Source: Astyanax mexicanus (taxonomy: Eukaryota; Chordata; Actinopteri; Characiformes; Acestrorhamphidae). From it: a stretch of DNA of 64,000 nt. Positions within the stretch are counted from its first letter, which is position 1; every line of letters starts with the position of its first letter. Under the pieces are notes generated by a model. The model saw only the letters and a list, made by a program, of their open reading frames with translations. It did no database searches and had not been told where the DNA came from. This document shows, one piece after another, positions 1 to 9,500 of this stretch. The position numbers and the translations under genes are program-made. The stretch covers positions 44,949,501 to 45,013,500 of the forward strand of contig NC_064409.1 in assembly GCF_023375975.1 (NCBI RefSeq). The letters are read 5' to 3'.

Positions 1-597
1 CCGAAAAGAAATAAAATTTTACTTTTTTAACAAAAATACAGCATCTCATTCACCTGTATCCTTCATTTATTCACCTATATATCTGTTTTTTACGGATAAC
101 TTTACTTCATCATTTTTCTTAAGTTCATAAGATTATTTTATATTTGTATAAAGTTGATCAGTTTAATTTATATTTTCATAGAGTTTTTAAGTTTTCTTTT
201 ATATTTTTAGAGTTGATAATTTTCCTTTATCAAAAAATCCTAAATCCAGGTGATTAAATGTACTGTGTGAGAATTGCTGAGGAGAAGAAGTGTGTGTGGT
301 TGGTTTAATTAGTGTGTGTTTTATAGAGTGCAATATAAAGAGAAAGCTGGAGATGGAGGTGGTGGAGGTGTGTAGAAGATGGTGTAAAGAATGTATATTT
401 GATGAGTTGATTGTAATATAAAGAGTTAGAGATGGAGGTGGTGGAGGCGTGTAGAAGATGGTGTAATGTACAGAATGTATATTTGATGAGTTGATTGTAA
501 TATAAAGAGTTGGAGATGGAGGTGGTGGAGGCGTGTAGAAGATGGTTTAATTATGTAAAGAATGTATATTTGATGAGTTGAGAGCTCTGTAAGTATT

Positions 598-896
598 AAA
601 AGACTGAGTTCCGCTATCTTGCTCAGGCTGCTCTGCAGCGTCTATTCACAGGCGCGATCCCACTACTGATCGGCACGGGGGCTTTGACCTGCTCCGTCTC
701 CGACCTGGGCCGGTTCACCCCTCCTTAGGCGACCTGGTGGTCCCGAGCTCCCTCAGGAGCACCATATCGATACCGAACTTAGTGCGGACACCCGATCGGC
801 ATAGTGCACTGCAGCCCAGAACCCCTGAGCTCAAACGATCCGCCAGCCTCAGCCTCCCAGTAGCCTGGATTACAGGCGCGCGCCACTGCGCCCGGC
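598..896 (-). ncRNA. rn7sl: 7SL (signal recognition particle) RNA gene, copy 1
   Basis: Read on the minus strand, the sequence opens with GCCGGGCGCAGTGGCGCG, the conserved 5' Alu-domain start of vertebrate 7SL RNA. It continues colinearly with human 7SL through the S domain, including GCCGATCGGGTGTCCGCACT, the helix 6 region (ACCACCAGGTCGCCTAAGG) and helix 8 with CGGAGCAGGTCAAAG, which forms the SRP54-binding asymmetric loop. Helix 8 is capped by a GGAG loop (GNAR class). The 3' end closes the Alu stem and runs into TTTT, a Pol III terminator, giving 299 nt, the same size as human 7SL. The product is the RNA scaffold of the cytoplasmic particle that targets ribosomes to the ER. Identification is by recalled sequence; activity of this copy is inferred from intactness. 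Confidence 0.96.
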
Positions 897-960
897 GAGA
901 GCAGAGCGGATCTGAAGCACGTTTAACCATCAGAACTAAACTGACTATATGTATATACTG
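897..960 (-). promoter_or_regulatory. 5' flank of 7SL copy 1, likely Pol III upstream promoter
   Basis: Counting the RNA start (896) as +1, a TTAAA-type box lies at about -26 to -31 (plus strand 922-927). An alternating TATATACATATA tract lies at about -50 to -61. The same flank stands before every gene: about 2399-2462, 3819-3880, 5318-5380, 6738-6800 and 8645-8700. Vertebrate 7SL genes depend on upstream as well as internal elements, so a conserved flank fits. I do not see a perfect ATF/CRE site. Confidence 0.45.
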
Positions 961-1280
961 ACACCTGGAGGACACAGCGAGAATTACACACACTCCACAC
1001 ACATTCCAATGCAATGAAAATAAAAATATATATTCAATATTTTAATTAATTGGATTTATTTGCTATATAGGTTTTATAGCAGGTTATTAGAGTTTTTATT
1101 ACAGACAAAAAAACAGATTTTTTTTTACACTTTTTTCTATCACTGAAGATAATTCAGGTTTGAATGTGTTGTTTATACTAAATCTCACTAATTCTCACTT
1201 ATTCTCACTACTTTTCACTGATTTTCACTAATTCTCTGTCAGTGCTTTTCTCATTATGTCTTTTTCAGGGTATTTTTCAG

Positions 1281-1364
1281 AGGTGGAGATGCTGAACTAC
1301 CTTGACTGGCTGGATGCGCACCACTCCCATTTCTCCAGGCCAAACTGTCTTGTTCTTCTTCACG
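1281..1364 (+). other. 84-bp exon-like segment in 7SL array spacer, copy 1
   Basis: The segment is preceded by a pyrimidine-rich stretch ending TTTTTCAG and followed by GTAAAAAC, so it has both splice signals of an internal exon on the plus strand. With 2 + 81 + 1 nt phasing it reads VEMLNYLDWLDAHHSHF and then SRPNCLVLLH with no stop. I do not recognise the protein. It could be one exon of a host gene duplicated with the array, or a fossil of it. This copy carries A and H where copies 3 and 4 have E and D. Confidence 0.5.
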
Positions 1365-2099
1365 GTAAAAACATGAAGCTCCTGTTTTTAAATACTGAAA
1401 TGGAGTAGAAACAGAAGCCCTTTCAGCACTGTTCACACAGCACTACACTTTCAGAACCCACTGAGGAGACTCTACTGAGTACAGCTGGGGAACTGAACCA
1501 GGATCCGAAAAGAAATAAAACTTTACTTTTTTAACAAAAATACAGCATCTCATTCACTTGTATCCTTCATTTATTCACCTATATATCTGTTTTTTACGGA
1601 TAACTTTACTTCATCATTTTTCTTAAGTTCATAAGATTATTTTATATTTGTATAAAGTTGATCAGTTTAATTTATATTTTCATAGAGTTTTTAAGTTTTC
1701 TTTTATATTTTTAGAGTTGATCATTTTCCTTTATCAAAAAAAATCCTAAATCCAGGTGATTAAATGTACTGTGTGAGAATTGCTGAGGAGAAGAAGTGTG
1801 TGTGGTTGGTTTAATTAGTGTGTGTTTTATAGAGTGTAATATAAAGAGAAAGCTGGAGATGGAGGTGGTGGAGGTGTGTAGAAGATAGTGTAAAGAATGT
1901 ATATTTGATGAGTTGATTGTAATATAAAGAGTTGGAGATGGAGGTGGTGGAGGCGTGTAGAAGATGGTGTAATGTACAGAATGTATATTTGATGAGTTGA
2001 TTGTAATATAAAGAGTTGGAGATGGAGGTGGTGGAGGCGTGTAGAAGATGGTTTAATTATGTAAAGAATATTTGATGAGTTGAGAGCTCTGTAAGTATT

Positions 2100-2398
2100 A
2101 AAAGACTGAGTTCCGCTATCTTGCTCAGGCTGCTCTGCAGCGTCTATTCACAGGCGCGATCCCACTACTGATCGGCACGGGGGCTTTGACCTGCTCCGTC
2201 TCCGACCTGGGCCGGTTCACCCCTCCTTAGGCGACCTGGTGGTCCCGAGCTCCCTCAGGAGCACCATATCGATACCGAACTTAGTGCGGACACCCGATCG
2301 GCATAGTGCACTGCAGCCCAGAACCCCTGAGCTCAAACGATCCGCCAGCCTCAGCCTCCCAGTAGCCTGGATTACAGGCGCGCGCCACTGCGCCCGGC
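2100..2398 (-). ncRNA. rn7sl: 7SL (SRP) RNA gene, copy 2
   Basis: The 299 bp are identical to copy 1 by eye, including the TTTT end and the GCCGGGCGC start. The 5' flank keeps the same TTAAA-like box but has single-base changes, for example 'aactcactat' where copy 1 has 'aactgactat'. The gene is intact and therefore probably functional. Confidence 0.95.
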
Positions 2399-2779
2399 GA
2401 GAGCAGAGCGGATCTGAAGCACGTTTAACCATCAGAACTAAACTCACTATATGTATATACTGACACCTGGAGGACACCGCGAGAATTACACACACTCCAC
2501 ACACACATTCCAATGCAATGGAAATAAAAATATATATTCGTTATTTTAGTTAATTGAATTTATTTGCTATACATGTTTTATAGCAGGTTATTAGAGTTTT
2601 TATTACAGACAAAAACAGATTTTTTACAATTTTTTCTATCACTGAAGATAATTCAGGTTTGAATGTGTTGTTTATACTAAATCTCACTAATTCCCACTTA
2701 TTCTCACTACTTTTCACTGATTTTCACTAATTCTCTGTCAGTGCTTTTCTCATTATGTCTTTTTCATGGTATTTTTCAG

Positions 2780-2863
2780 AGGTGGAGATGCTGAACTACC
2801 TGGACTGGCTGGATGAGCACCACTCCCATTTCTCCAGGCCAAACTGTCTTGTTCTTCTTCACG
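2780..2863 (+). other. 84-bp exon-like segment, copy 2
   Basis: Same segment with the same TTTTTCAG acceptor and GTAAAAAC donor. The open frame reads LDWLDEHHSHF in the middle, intermediate between copy 1 and copies 3-4. No stop or indel is present. Confidence 0.5.
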
Positions 2864-3519
2864 GTAAAAACATGAAGCTCCTGTTTTTAAATACTGAAAT
2901 GGAGTAGAAACAGAAGCCCTTTCAGCACTGTTCACACAGCACTATACTTTCAGAACCCACTGAGGAGACTCTACTGAGTACAGCTGGGGAACTGAACCAG
3001 GATCCGAAAAGAAATAAAACTTTACTTTTTTAACAAAAATACAGCATCTCATTCACCTGTATCCTTCATTTATTCACCTATTTATCTGTTTTTTTACGGA
3101 TAACTTTACTTCATCATTTTTCTTAAGTTCATAAGATTATTTTATATTTGTATAAAGTTGATCAGTTTAATTTATATTTTCATAGAGTTTTTAAGTTTTC
3201 TTTTATATTTTTAGAGTTGATAATTTTCCTTTATCAAAAAAAATCCTAAATCCAGGTGATTAAATGTACTGTGTGAGAATTGCTGAGGAGAAGAAGTGTG
3301 TGTGGTTGGTTTAATTAGTGTGTGTTTTATAGAGTGTAATATAAAGAGAAAGCTGGAGATGGAGGTGGTGGAGGTGTGTAGAAGATGGTGTAAAGAATGT
3401 ATATTTGATGAGTTGATTGTAATATAAAGAGTTGGAGATGGAGGTGGTGGAGGCGTGTAGAAGATGGTTTAATTATGTAAAGAATGTATATTTGATGAGT
3501 TGAGAGCGCTGTAAGTATT

Positions 3520-3818
3520 AAAAGACTGAGTTCCGCTATCTTGCTCAGGCTGCTCTGCAGCGTCTATTCACAGGCGCGATCCCACTACTGATCGGCACGG
3601 GGGCTTTGACCTGCTCCGTCTCCGACCTGGGCCGGTTCACCCCTCCTTAGGCGACCTGGTGGTCCCGAGCTCCCTCAGGAGCACCATATCGATACCGAAC
3701 TTAGTGCGGACACCCGATCGGCATAGTGCACTGCAGCCCAGAACCCCTGAGCTCAAACGATCCGCCAGCCTCAGCCTCCCAGTAGCCTGGATTACAGGCG
3801 CGCGCCACTGCGCCCGGC
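3520..3818 (-). ncRNA. rn7sl: 7SL (SRP) RNA gene, copy 3
   Basis: The 299 bp are identical to copies 1 and 2 by eye. The flank about 25 bp upstream of the RNA start reads 'acgttaaacc' on the plus strand instead of 'acgtttaacc', a variant shared with copies 4 and 5. This places copies 3-5 in one subgroup of the array. Confidence 0.95.
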
Positions 3819-4197
3819 GAGAGCAGAGCGGATCTGAAGCACGTTAAACCATCAGAACTAAACTGACTATATGTATATACTGACACCTGGAGGACACAGC
3901 GAGAATTACACACACTCCACACACATTCCAATGCAATGGAAATAAAAATATATATTCAATATTTTAGTTAATTGGATTTATTTGCTATACATGTTTTATA
4001 GCAGGTTATTAGAGTTTTTATTACAGACAAAAACAGATTTTTAAAAATTTTTTCTATCACTGAAGATAATTCAGGTTTGAATGTGTTGTTTATACTAAAT
4101 CTCACTAATTCTCACTTATTCTCACTACTTTTCACTGATTTTCACTAATTGTCTGTCAGTGCTTTTCTCATTATGTCTTTTTCAGGGTATTTTTCAG

Positions 4198-4281
4198 AGG
4201 TGGAGATGCTGAACTACCTGGACTGGCTGGATGAGCACCACTCCGATTTCTCCAGGCCAAACTGTCTTGTTCTTCTTCACG
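4198..4281 (+). other. 84-bp exon-like segment, copy 3
   Basis: Same segment with splice-like borders. The frame reads LDWLDEHHSDF in the middle. It is identical to copy 4. Confidence 0.5.
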
Positions 4282-5018
4282 GTAAAAACATGAAGCTCCT
4301 GTTTTTAAATACTGAAATGGAGTAGAAACAGAAGCCCTTTCAGCACTGTTCACACAGCACTACACTTTCAGAACCCACTGAGGAGACTCTACTGAGTACA
4401 GCTGGGGAACTGAACCAGGATCCGAAAAGAAATAAAATTTTACTTTTTTAACAAAAATACAGCATCTCATTCACCTGTATCCTTCATTTATTCACCTATA
4501 TATCTGTTTTTTACGGATAACTTTACTTCATCATTTTTCTTAAGTTCATAAGATTATTTTATATTTGTATAAAGTTGATCAGTTTAATTTATATTTTCAT
4601 AGAGTTTTTAAGTTTTCTTTTATATTTTTAGAGTTGATAATTTTCCTTTATCAAAAAATCCTAAATCCAGGTGATTAAATGTACTGTGTGAGAATTGCTG
4701 AGGAGAAGAAGTGTGTGTGGTTGGTTTAATTAGTGTGTGTTTTATAGAGTGCAATATAAAGAGAAAGCTGGAGATGGAGGTGGTGGAGGTGTGTAGAAGA
4801 TGGTGTAAAGAATGTATATTTGATGAGTTGATTGTAATATAAAGAGTTAGAGATGGAGGTGGTGGAGGCGTGTAGAAGATGGTGTAATGTACAGAATGTA
4901 TATTTGATGAGTTGATTGTAATATAAAGAGTTGGAGATGGAGGTGGTGGAGGCGTGTAGAAGATGGTTTAATTATGTAAAGAATGTATATTTGATGAGTT
5001 GAGAGCTCTGTAAGTATT

Positions 5019-5317
5019 AAAAGACTGAGTTCCGCTATCTTGCTCAGGCTGCTCTGCAGCGTCTATTCACAGGCGCGATCCCACTACTGATCGGCACGGG
5101 GGCTTTGACCTGCTCCGTCTCCGACCTGGGCCGGTTCACCCCTCCTTAGGCGACCTGGTGGTCCCGAGCTCCCTCAGGAGCACCATATCGATACCGAACT
5201 TAGTGCGGACACCCGATCGGCATAGTGCACTGCAGCCCAGAACCCCTGAGCTCAAACGATCCGCCAGCCTCAGCCTCCCAGTAGCCTGGATTACAGGCGC
5301 GCGCCACTGCGCCCGGC
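5019..5317 (-). ncRNA. rn7sl: 7SL (SRP) RNA gene, copy 4
   Basis: The 299 bp are identical to copies 1-3 by eye. The 600 bp on its 3' side (4424-5018) match the left edge of the window almost base for base, so units 1 and 4 are recent duplicates or have been converted. The 5' flank has the copy 3-5 variant. Confidence 0.95.
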
Positions 5318-5696
5318 GAGAGCAGAGCGGATCTGAAGCACGTTAAACCATCAGAACTAAACTGACTATATGTATATACTGACACCTGGAGGACACAGCG
5401 AGAATTACACACACTCCACACACATTCCAATGCAATGGAAATAAAAATATATATTCAATATTTTAGTTAATTGGATTTATTTGCTATACATGTTTTATAG
5501 CAGGTTATTAGAGTTTTTATTACAGACAAAAACAGATTTTTTAAATTTTTTTCTATCACTGAAGATAATTCAGGTTTGAATGTGTTGTTTATACTAAATC
5601 TCACTAATTCTCACTTATTCTCACTACTTTTCACTGATTTTCACTAATTGTCTGTCAGTGCTTTTCTCATTATGTCTTTTTCAGGGTATTTTTCAG

Positions 5697-5780
5697 AGGT
5701 GGAGATGCTGAACTACCTGGACTGGCTGGATGAGCACCACTCCGATTTCTCCAGGCCAAACTGTCTTGTTCTTCTTCACG
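5697..5780 (+). other. 84-bp exon-like segment, copy 4
   Basis: Identical to copy 3, with the same splice-like borders and an open frame in phase 2-1. Confidence 0.5.
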
Positions 5781-6438
5781 GTAAAAACATGAAGCTCCTG
5801 TTTTTAAATACTGAAATGGAGTAGAAACAGAAGCCCTTTCAGCACTGTTCACACAGCACTACACTTTCAGAACCCACTGAGGAGACTCTACTGAGTACAG
5901 CTGGGGAACTGAACCAGGATCCGAAAAGAAATAAAATTTTACTTTTTTAACAAAAATACAGCATCTCATTCACCTGTATCCTTCATTTATTCACCTATAT
6001 ATCTGTTTTTTACGGATAACTTTACTTCATCATTTTTCTTAAGTTCATAAGATTATTTTATATTTGTATAAAGTTGATCAGTTTAATTTATATTTTCATA
6101 GAGTTTTTAAGTTTTCTTTTATATTTTTAGAGTTGATAATTTTCCTTTATCAAAAAATCCTAAATCCAGGTGATTAAATGTACTGTGTGAGAATTGCTGA
6201 GGAGAAGAAGTGTGTGTGGTTGGTTTAATTAGTGTGTGTTTTATAGAGTGTAATATAAAGAGAAAGCTGGAGATGGAGGTGGTGGAGGCGTGTAGAAGAT
6301 GGTGTAATGTACAGAATGTATATTTGATGAGTTGATTGTAATATAAAGAGTTGGAGATGGAGGTGGTGGAGGCGTGTAGAAGATGGTTTAATTATGTAAA
6401 GAATGTATATTTGATGAGTTGAGAGCGCTGTAAGTATT

Positions 6439-6737
6439 AAAAGACTGAGTTCCGCTATCTTGCTCAGGCTGCTCTGCAGCGTCTATTCACAGGCGCGATC
6501 CCACTACTGATCGGCACGGGAGCTTTGACCTGCTCCGTCTCCGACCTGGGCCGGTTCACCCCTCCTTAGGCGACCTGGTGGTCCCGAGCTCCCTCAGGAG
6601 CACCATATCGATACCGAACTTAGTGCGGACACCCGATCGGCATAGTGCACTGCAGCCCAGAACCCCTGAGCTCAAACGATCCGCCAGCCTCAGCCTCCCA
6701 GTAGCCTGGATTACAGGCGCGCGCCACTGCGCCCGGC
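6439..6737 (-). ncRNA. rn7sl: 7SL (SRP) RNA gene, copy 5
   Basis: This copy is 299 bp with one difference from copies 1-4. Plus-strand base 6521 is A where the others have G, giving a C-to-U change in the RNA in the segment just after the helix 8 loop. Human 7SL also has U at the aligned position as I recall it, so the change is probably tolerated. Terminator and 5' end are intact. Confidence 0.94.
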
Positions 6738-7116
6738 GAGAGCAGAGCGGATCTGAAGCACGTTAAACCATCAGAACTAAACTGACTATATGTATATACT
6801 GACACCTGGAGGACACCGCGAGAATTACACACACTCCACACACATTCCAATGCAATGGAAATAAAAATATATATTCAATATTTTAGTTAATTGGATTTAT
6901 TTGCTATACATGTTTTATAGCAGGTTATTAGAGTTTTTATTACAGACAAAAACAGATTTTTTACAATTTTTTCTATCACTGAAGATAATTCAGGTTTGAA
7001 TGTGTTGTTTATACTAAATCTCACTAATTCTCACTTATTCTCACTACTTTTCACTGATTTTCACTAATTGTCTGTCAGTGCTTTTCTCATTATGTCTTTT
7101 TCAGGGTATTTTTCAG

Positions 7117-7200
7117 AGGTGGAGATGCTGAACTACCTTGACTGGCTGGATGCGCACCACTCCCATTTCTCCAGGCCAAACTGTCTTGTTCTTCTTCACG
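7117..7200 (+). other. 84-bp exon-like segment, copy 5
   Basis: Same segment, with the A and H residues of copy 1 (LDWLDAHHSHF). It is the last copy; nothing like it follows 7SL copy 6, so the array breaks between the gene flank and this segment. Confidence 0.5.
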
Positions 7201-7689
7201 GTAAAAACATGAAGCTCCTGTTTTTAAATACTGAAATGGAGTAGAAACAGAAGCCCTTTCAGCACTGTTCACACAGCACTACACTTTCAGAACCCTCTGA
7301 GGAGACTCTACTGAGTACAGCTGGGGAACTGAACCAGGATCCGAAAAGAAATAAAACTTTACTTTTTTAACAAAAATACAGCATCTCATTCACCTGTATC
7401 CTTCATTTATTCACTTTTATATATCTGTTTTTTTTACGGATAACTTTACTTCATCATTTTTCTTAAGTTCATAAGATTATTTTATATTTGTATAAAGTTG
7501 ATCAGTTTAATTTAAATTTTCATAGAGTTTTTAAGTTTTCGTTTACATTTCTAGAGTTGATAATTTTCCTTTATCAAAAAAAATCCTAAATCCAGGTGAT
7601 TAAATGTACTCTGTGAGAATTGCTGAGGAGAAGACGTGTGTGTGGTTGGTTTAATTAGTGTGTGTTTTATAGAGTGTAATATAAAGAGA

Positions 7690-8335
7690 AAGCTGGAGAT
7701 GGAGGCGGTGGTGGTGTGAAGAAGATGGTGTAATGTAAAGAATGCATATTTGATGAGTTGATTGTAATATAAAAAGAAAGCTGGAGATGGAGGTGGTGGA
7801 GGTGTGTAGAAGATGGTGTAAATAATGTATATTTGATGAGTTGATTGTAATATAAAGAGTTGGAGATGGAGGTGGTGTGTAGAAGATGGTGTAATGTAAA
7901 GAATGTATATTTGATGAGTTGATTGTAATATAAAGAGTTGGAGATGGAGGAGGTGTGTAGAAGATGGTGTAATGTAAAGAATGTATATTTGATGAGTTGA
8001 TTGTAATATAAAGAGTTGGAGATGGAGGTGGTGGAGGCGTGTAGAAGATGGTGTAATGTACAGAATGCATATTTGATGAGTTGATTGTAATATAAAGAGA
8101 AAGCTGGAGATGGAGGTGGTGGAGGTGTGTAGAAGATGGTGTAAAGAATGTATATTTGATGAGTTGATTGTAATATAAAGAGTTGGAGATGGAGGAGGTG
8201 TGTAGAAGATGGTGTAATGTAAAGAATGTATATTTGATGAGTTGATTGTAATATAAAGAGTTGGAGATGGAGGTGGTGGAGGCGTGTAGAAGATGGTGTA
8301 ATGTACAGAATGTATATTTGATGAGTTGAGAGCTC
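7690..8335. repeat. Expanded 82-bp minisatellite before 7SL copy 6
   Basis: Successive units contain 'gatggaggtggtggag', 'gtgtagaagatggtgtaa', 'atgtatatttgatgagttga' and 'ttgtaatataaagag'. About eight units lie here against two or three in other spacers (for example 340-590 and 1850-2090). Some units lack the 'ggtgga' hexamer or have an extra 'aaagctg'. The length fully explains the 1907-bp spacing between copies 5 and 6. No protein or RNA role is visible; an apparent minus-strand frame is only the repeat read through. Confidence 0.9.
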
Positions 8336-8345
8336 TGTAAGTATT

Positions 8346-8644
8346 AAAAGACTGAGTTCCGCTATCTTGCTCAGGCTGCTCTGCAGCGTCTATTCACAGG
8401 CGCGATCCCAATACTGATCGGCACCGGGGCTTTGACCTGCTCCGTCTCCGACCTGGGCCGGTTCACCCCTCCTTAGGCGACCTGGTGGTCCCGAGCTCCC
8501 TCAGGAGCACCATATCGATACCGAACTTAGTGCGGACACCCGATCGGCATAGTGCACTGCAGCCCAGAACCCCTGAGCTCAAACGATCCGCCAGCCTCAG
8601 CCTCCCAGTAGCCTGGATTACAGGCGCGCGCCACTGCGCCCGGC
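8346..8644 (-). ncRNA. rn7sl: 7SL (SRP) RNA gene, copy 6 (array edge)
   Basis: This is the last copy, 299 bp, with two differences from copies 1-4: plus-strand 8411 is A (others C) and 8425 is C (others G). Both fall in the 3' strand of the long S-domain stem. Its 5' flank is also more divergent ('ccaccagaactacactcac') and becomes unique sequence with a CA repeat about 110 bp upstream. Edge copies escape homogenisation most easily, so this is the copy most likely to be drifting. Confidence 0.92.
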
Positions 8645-8748
8645 GAGAGCAGAGCGGATCTGAAGCACGTTTAACCACCAGAACTACACTCACTATATAC
8701 TGTCACCTGGAGGACACAGCGAGAATTACATACACTCCATACACTCCA

Positions 8749-8750
<2 letters not shown>

Positions 8751-8778
<28 letters not shown>
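8751..8778. repeat. (CA)n microsatellite at array edge
   Basis: A run of about 14 CA dinucleotides just outside the array. Confidence 0.95.
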
Positions 8779-8779
<1 letters not shown>

Positions 8780-9500
8780 CTACAGTATATTTTCACTAAC
8801 TTAACTGATGACTCTGACGCCATAAATATAATTTTACTTAAATACCACATTCACTGCAGTAAATAGAAGGGTAATAAGCGCTCTTTCACCTGCTTCATGA
8901 ACGAATTTAAGTCGTATTATTCTTCATTAGTTAAATTAAAAACTGGAAATTTGCTAGAATCATCTCACACCAGATCTCTAGTAACCTTTTGTTCTACGTT
9001 TATCATTGTATAACCTTGCTTCTCTGTTCTGTTTGTTTGTGTATGCCTCCCCTAGCTTCTAAATTGTAGCTATATTATTCTCTACAAGAGTTTGTATTAT
9101 TGTATATTGTTTTGTTTTGTGTGTTGCTAATAAAAAAAAAGTATATTTTCACTACAGTATTTCTACTTTCTTCTTGTGTCTGAGGGAATGAAGTTTGGCC
9201 TATACGACACACGTAACACCACACATCGACACAAAAACTGGAGAAATAAGAGAGAGATTCGCATTTTCTAGCTGGAAATGAAGACACTGCCTGCTCAGTC
9301 TTGATTGCCTTTATTGGTTTGGTAGAACCCGAGATACAGACCCCTAAATTCTGCAAAATTGCATCTGAAAATAGTGCACCACAGGCGTCCAGAGAACGCC
9401 ACTTTTCCACCGCATATAAACAGTCGTGATCTACAGGATTTGTTCTAAAAGAATTCAAGGGCTTTCCAATGCCACCTTGGTTGTCTTTATTGGTTTAGAG
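8779..9500. other. Intergenic, no gene seen; short local duplication
   Basis: No coding exon or RNA gene is recognised. The stretch 9310-9350 ('ttattggtttggtagaaccc...acagacccctaaat') recurs as 9487-9500 joined to 10857-10885 across the hAT insertion. The hAT element therefore landed in the second copy of a repeat about 177 bp long. An 'aataaaaaaaaa' run lies at 9130. Confidence 0.6.

Larger units (their letters stand above)
1..8700. repeat. Tandem array of 7SL RNA gene units (about 1.4-1.9 kb each)
   Basis: The block repeats head to tail; the window starts inside a unit, so the array continues to the left. Each unit has, in plus-strand order, an AT-rich spacer, a block of 82-bp minisatellite copies, a 299-bp 7SL gene read from the minus strand, its 5' flank, and an 84-bp exon-like segment. 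The 7SL starts are spaced 1502, 1420, 1499, 1420 and 1907 bp apart. The 82-bp steps equal one minisatellite unit, and the last interval holds about six more. Units share small variants in a mosaic way: the units before genes 1 and 4 share 'agagttagag', and genes 3-5 share a 5'-flank variant. This suggests unequal exchange or gene conversion. After the sixth gene the homology stops near 8700. Confidence 0.95.

Noticed and set aside
598..961. Open frames of 60-100 residues on both strands of each 7SL copy
   Set aside because: They lie inside or across the structural RNA and read 7SL sequence; no protein family fits, and their ends vary with spacer changes.
7651..8070. 139-residue minus-strand frame rich in Pro, Tyr and Ile
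   Set aside because: It is the 82-bp minisatellite translated; the peptide repeats with the DNA.
7690..8335. Possible CRISPR-like repeat array
   Set aside because: Units are contiguous tandem copies without unique spacers, in a vertebrate genome.
598..8644. The 7SL copies as Alu-type SINEs
   Set aside because: Each copy keeps the whole S domain that Alu elements lack, has no A-rich tail or target duplications, and sits in a regular array.
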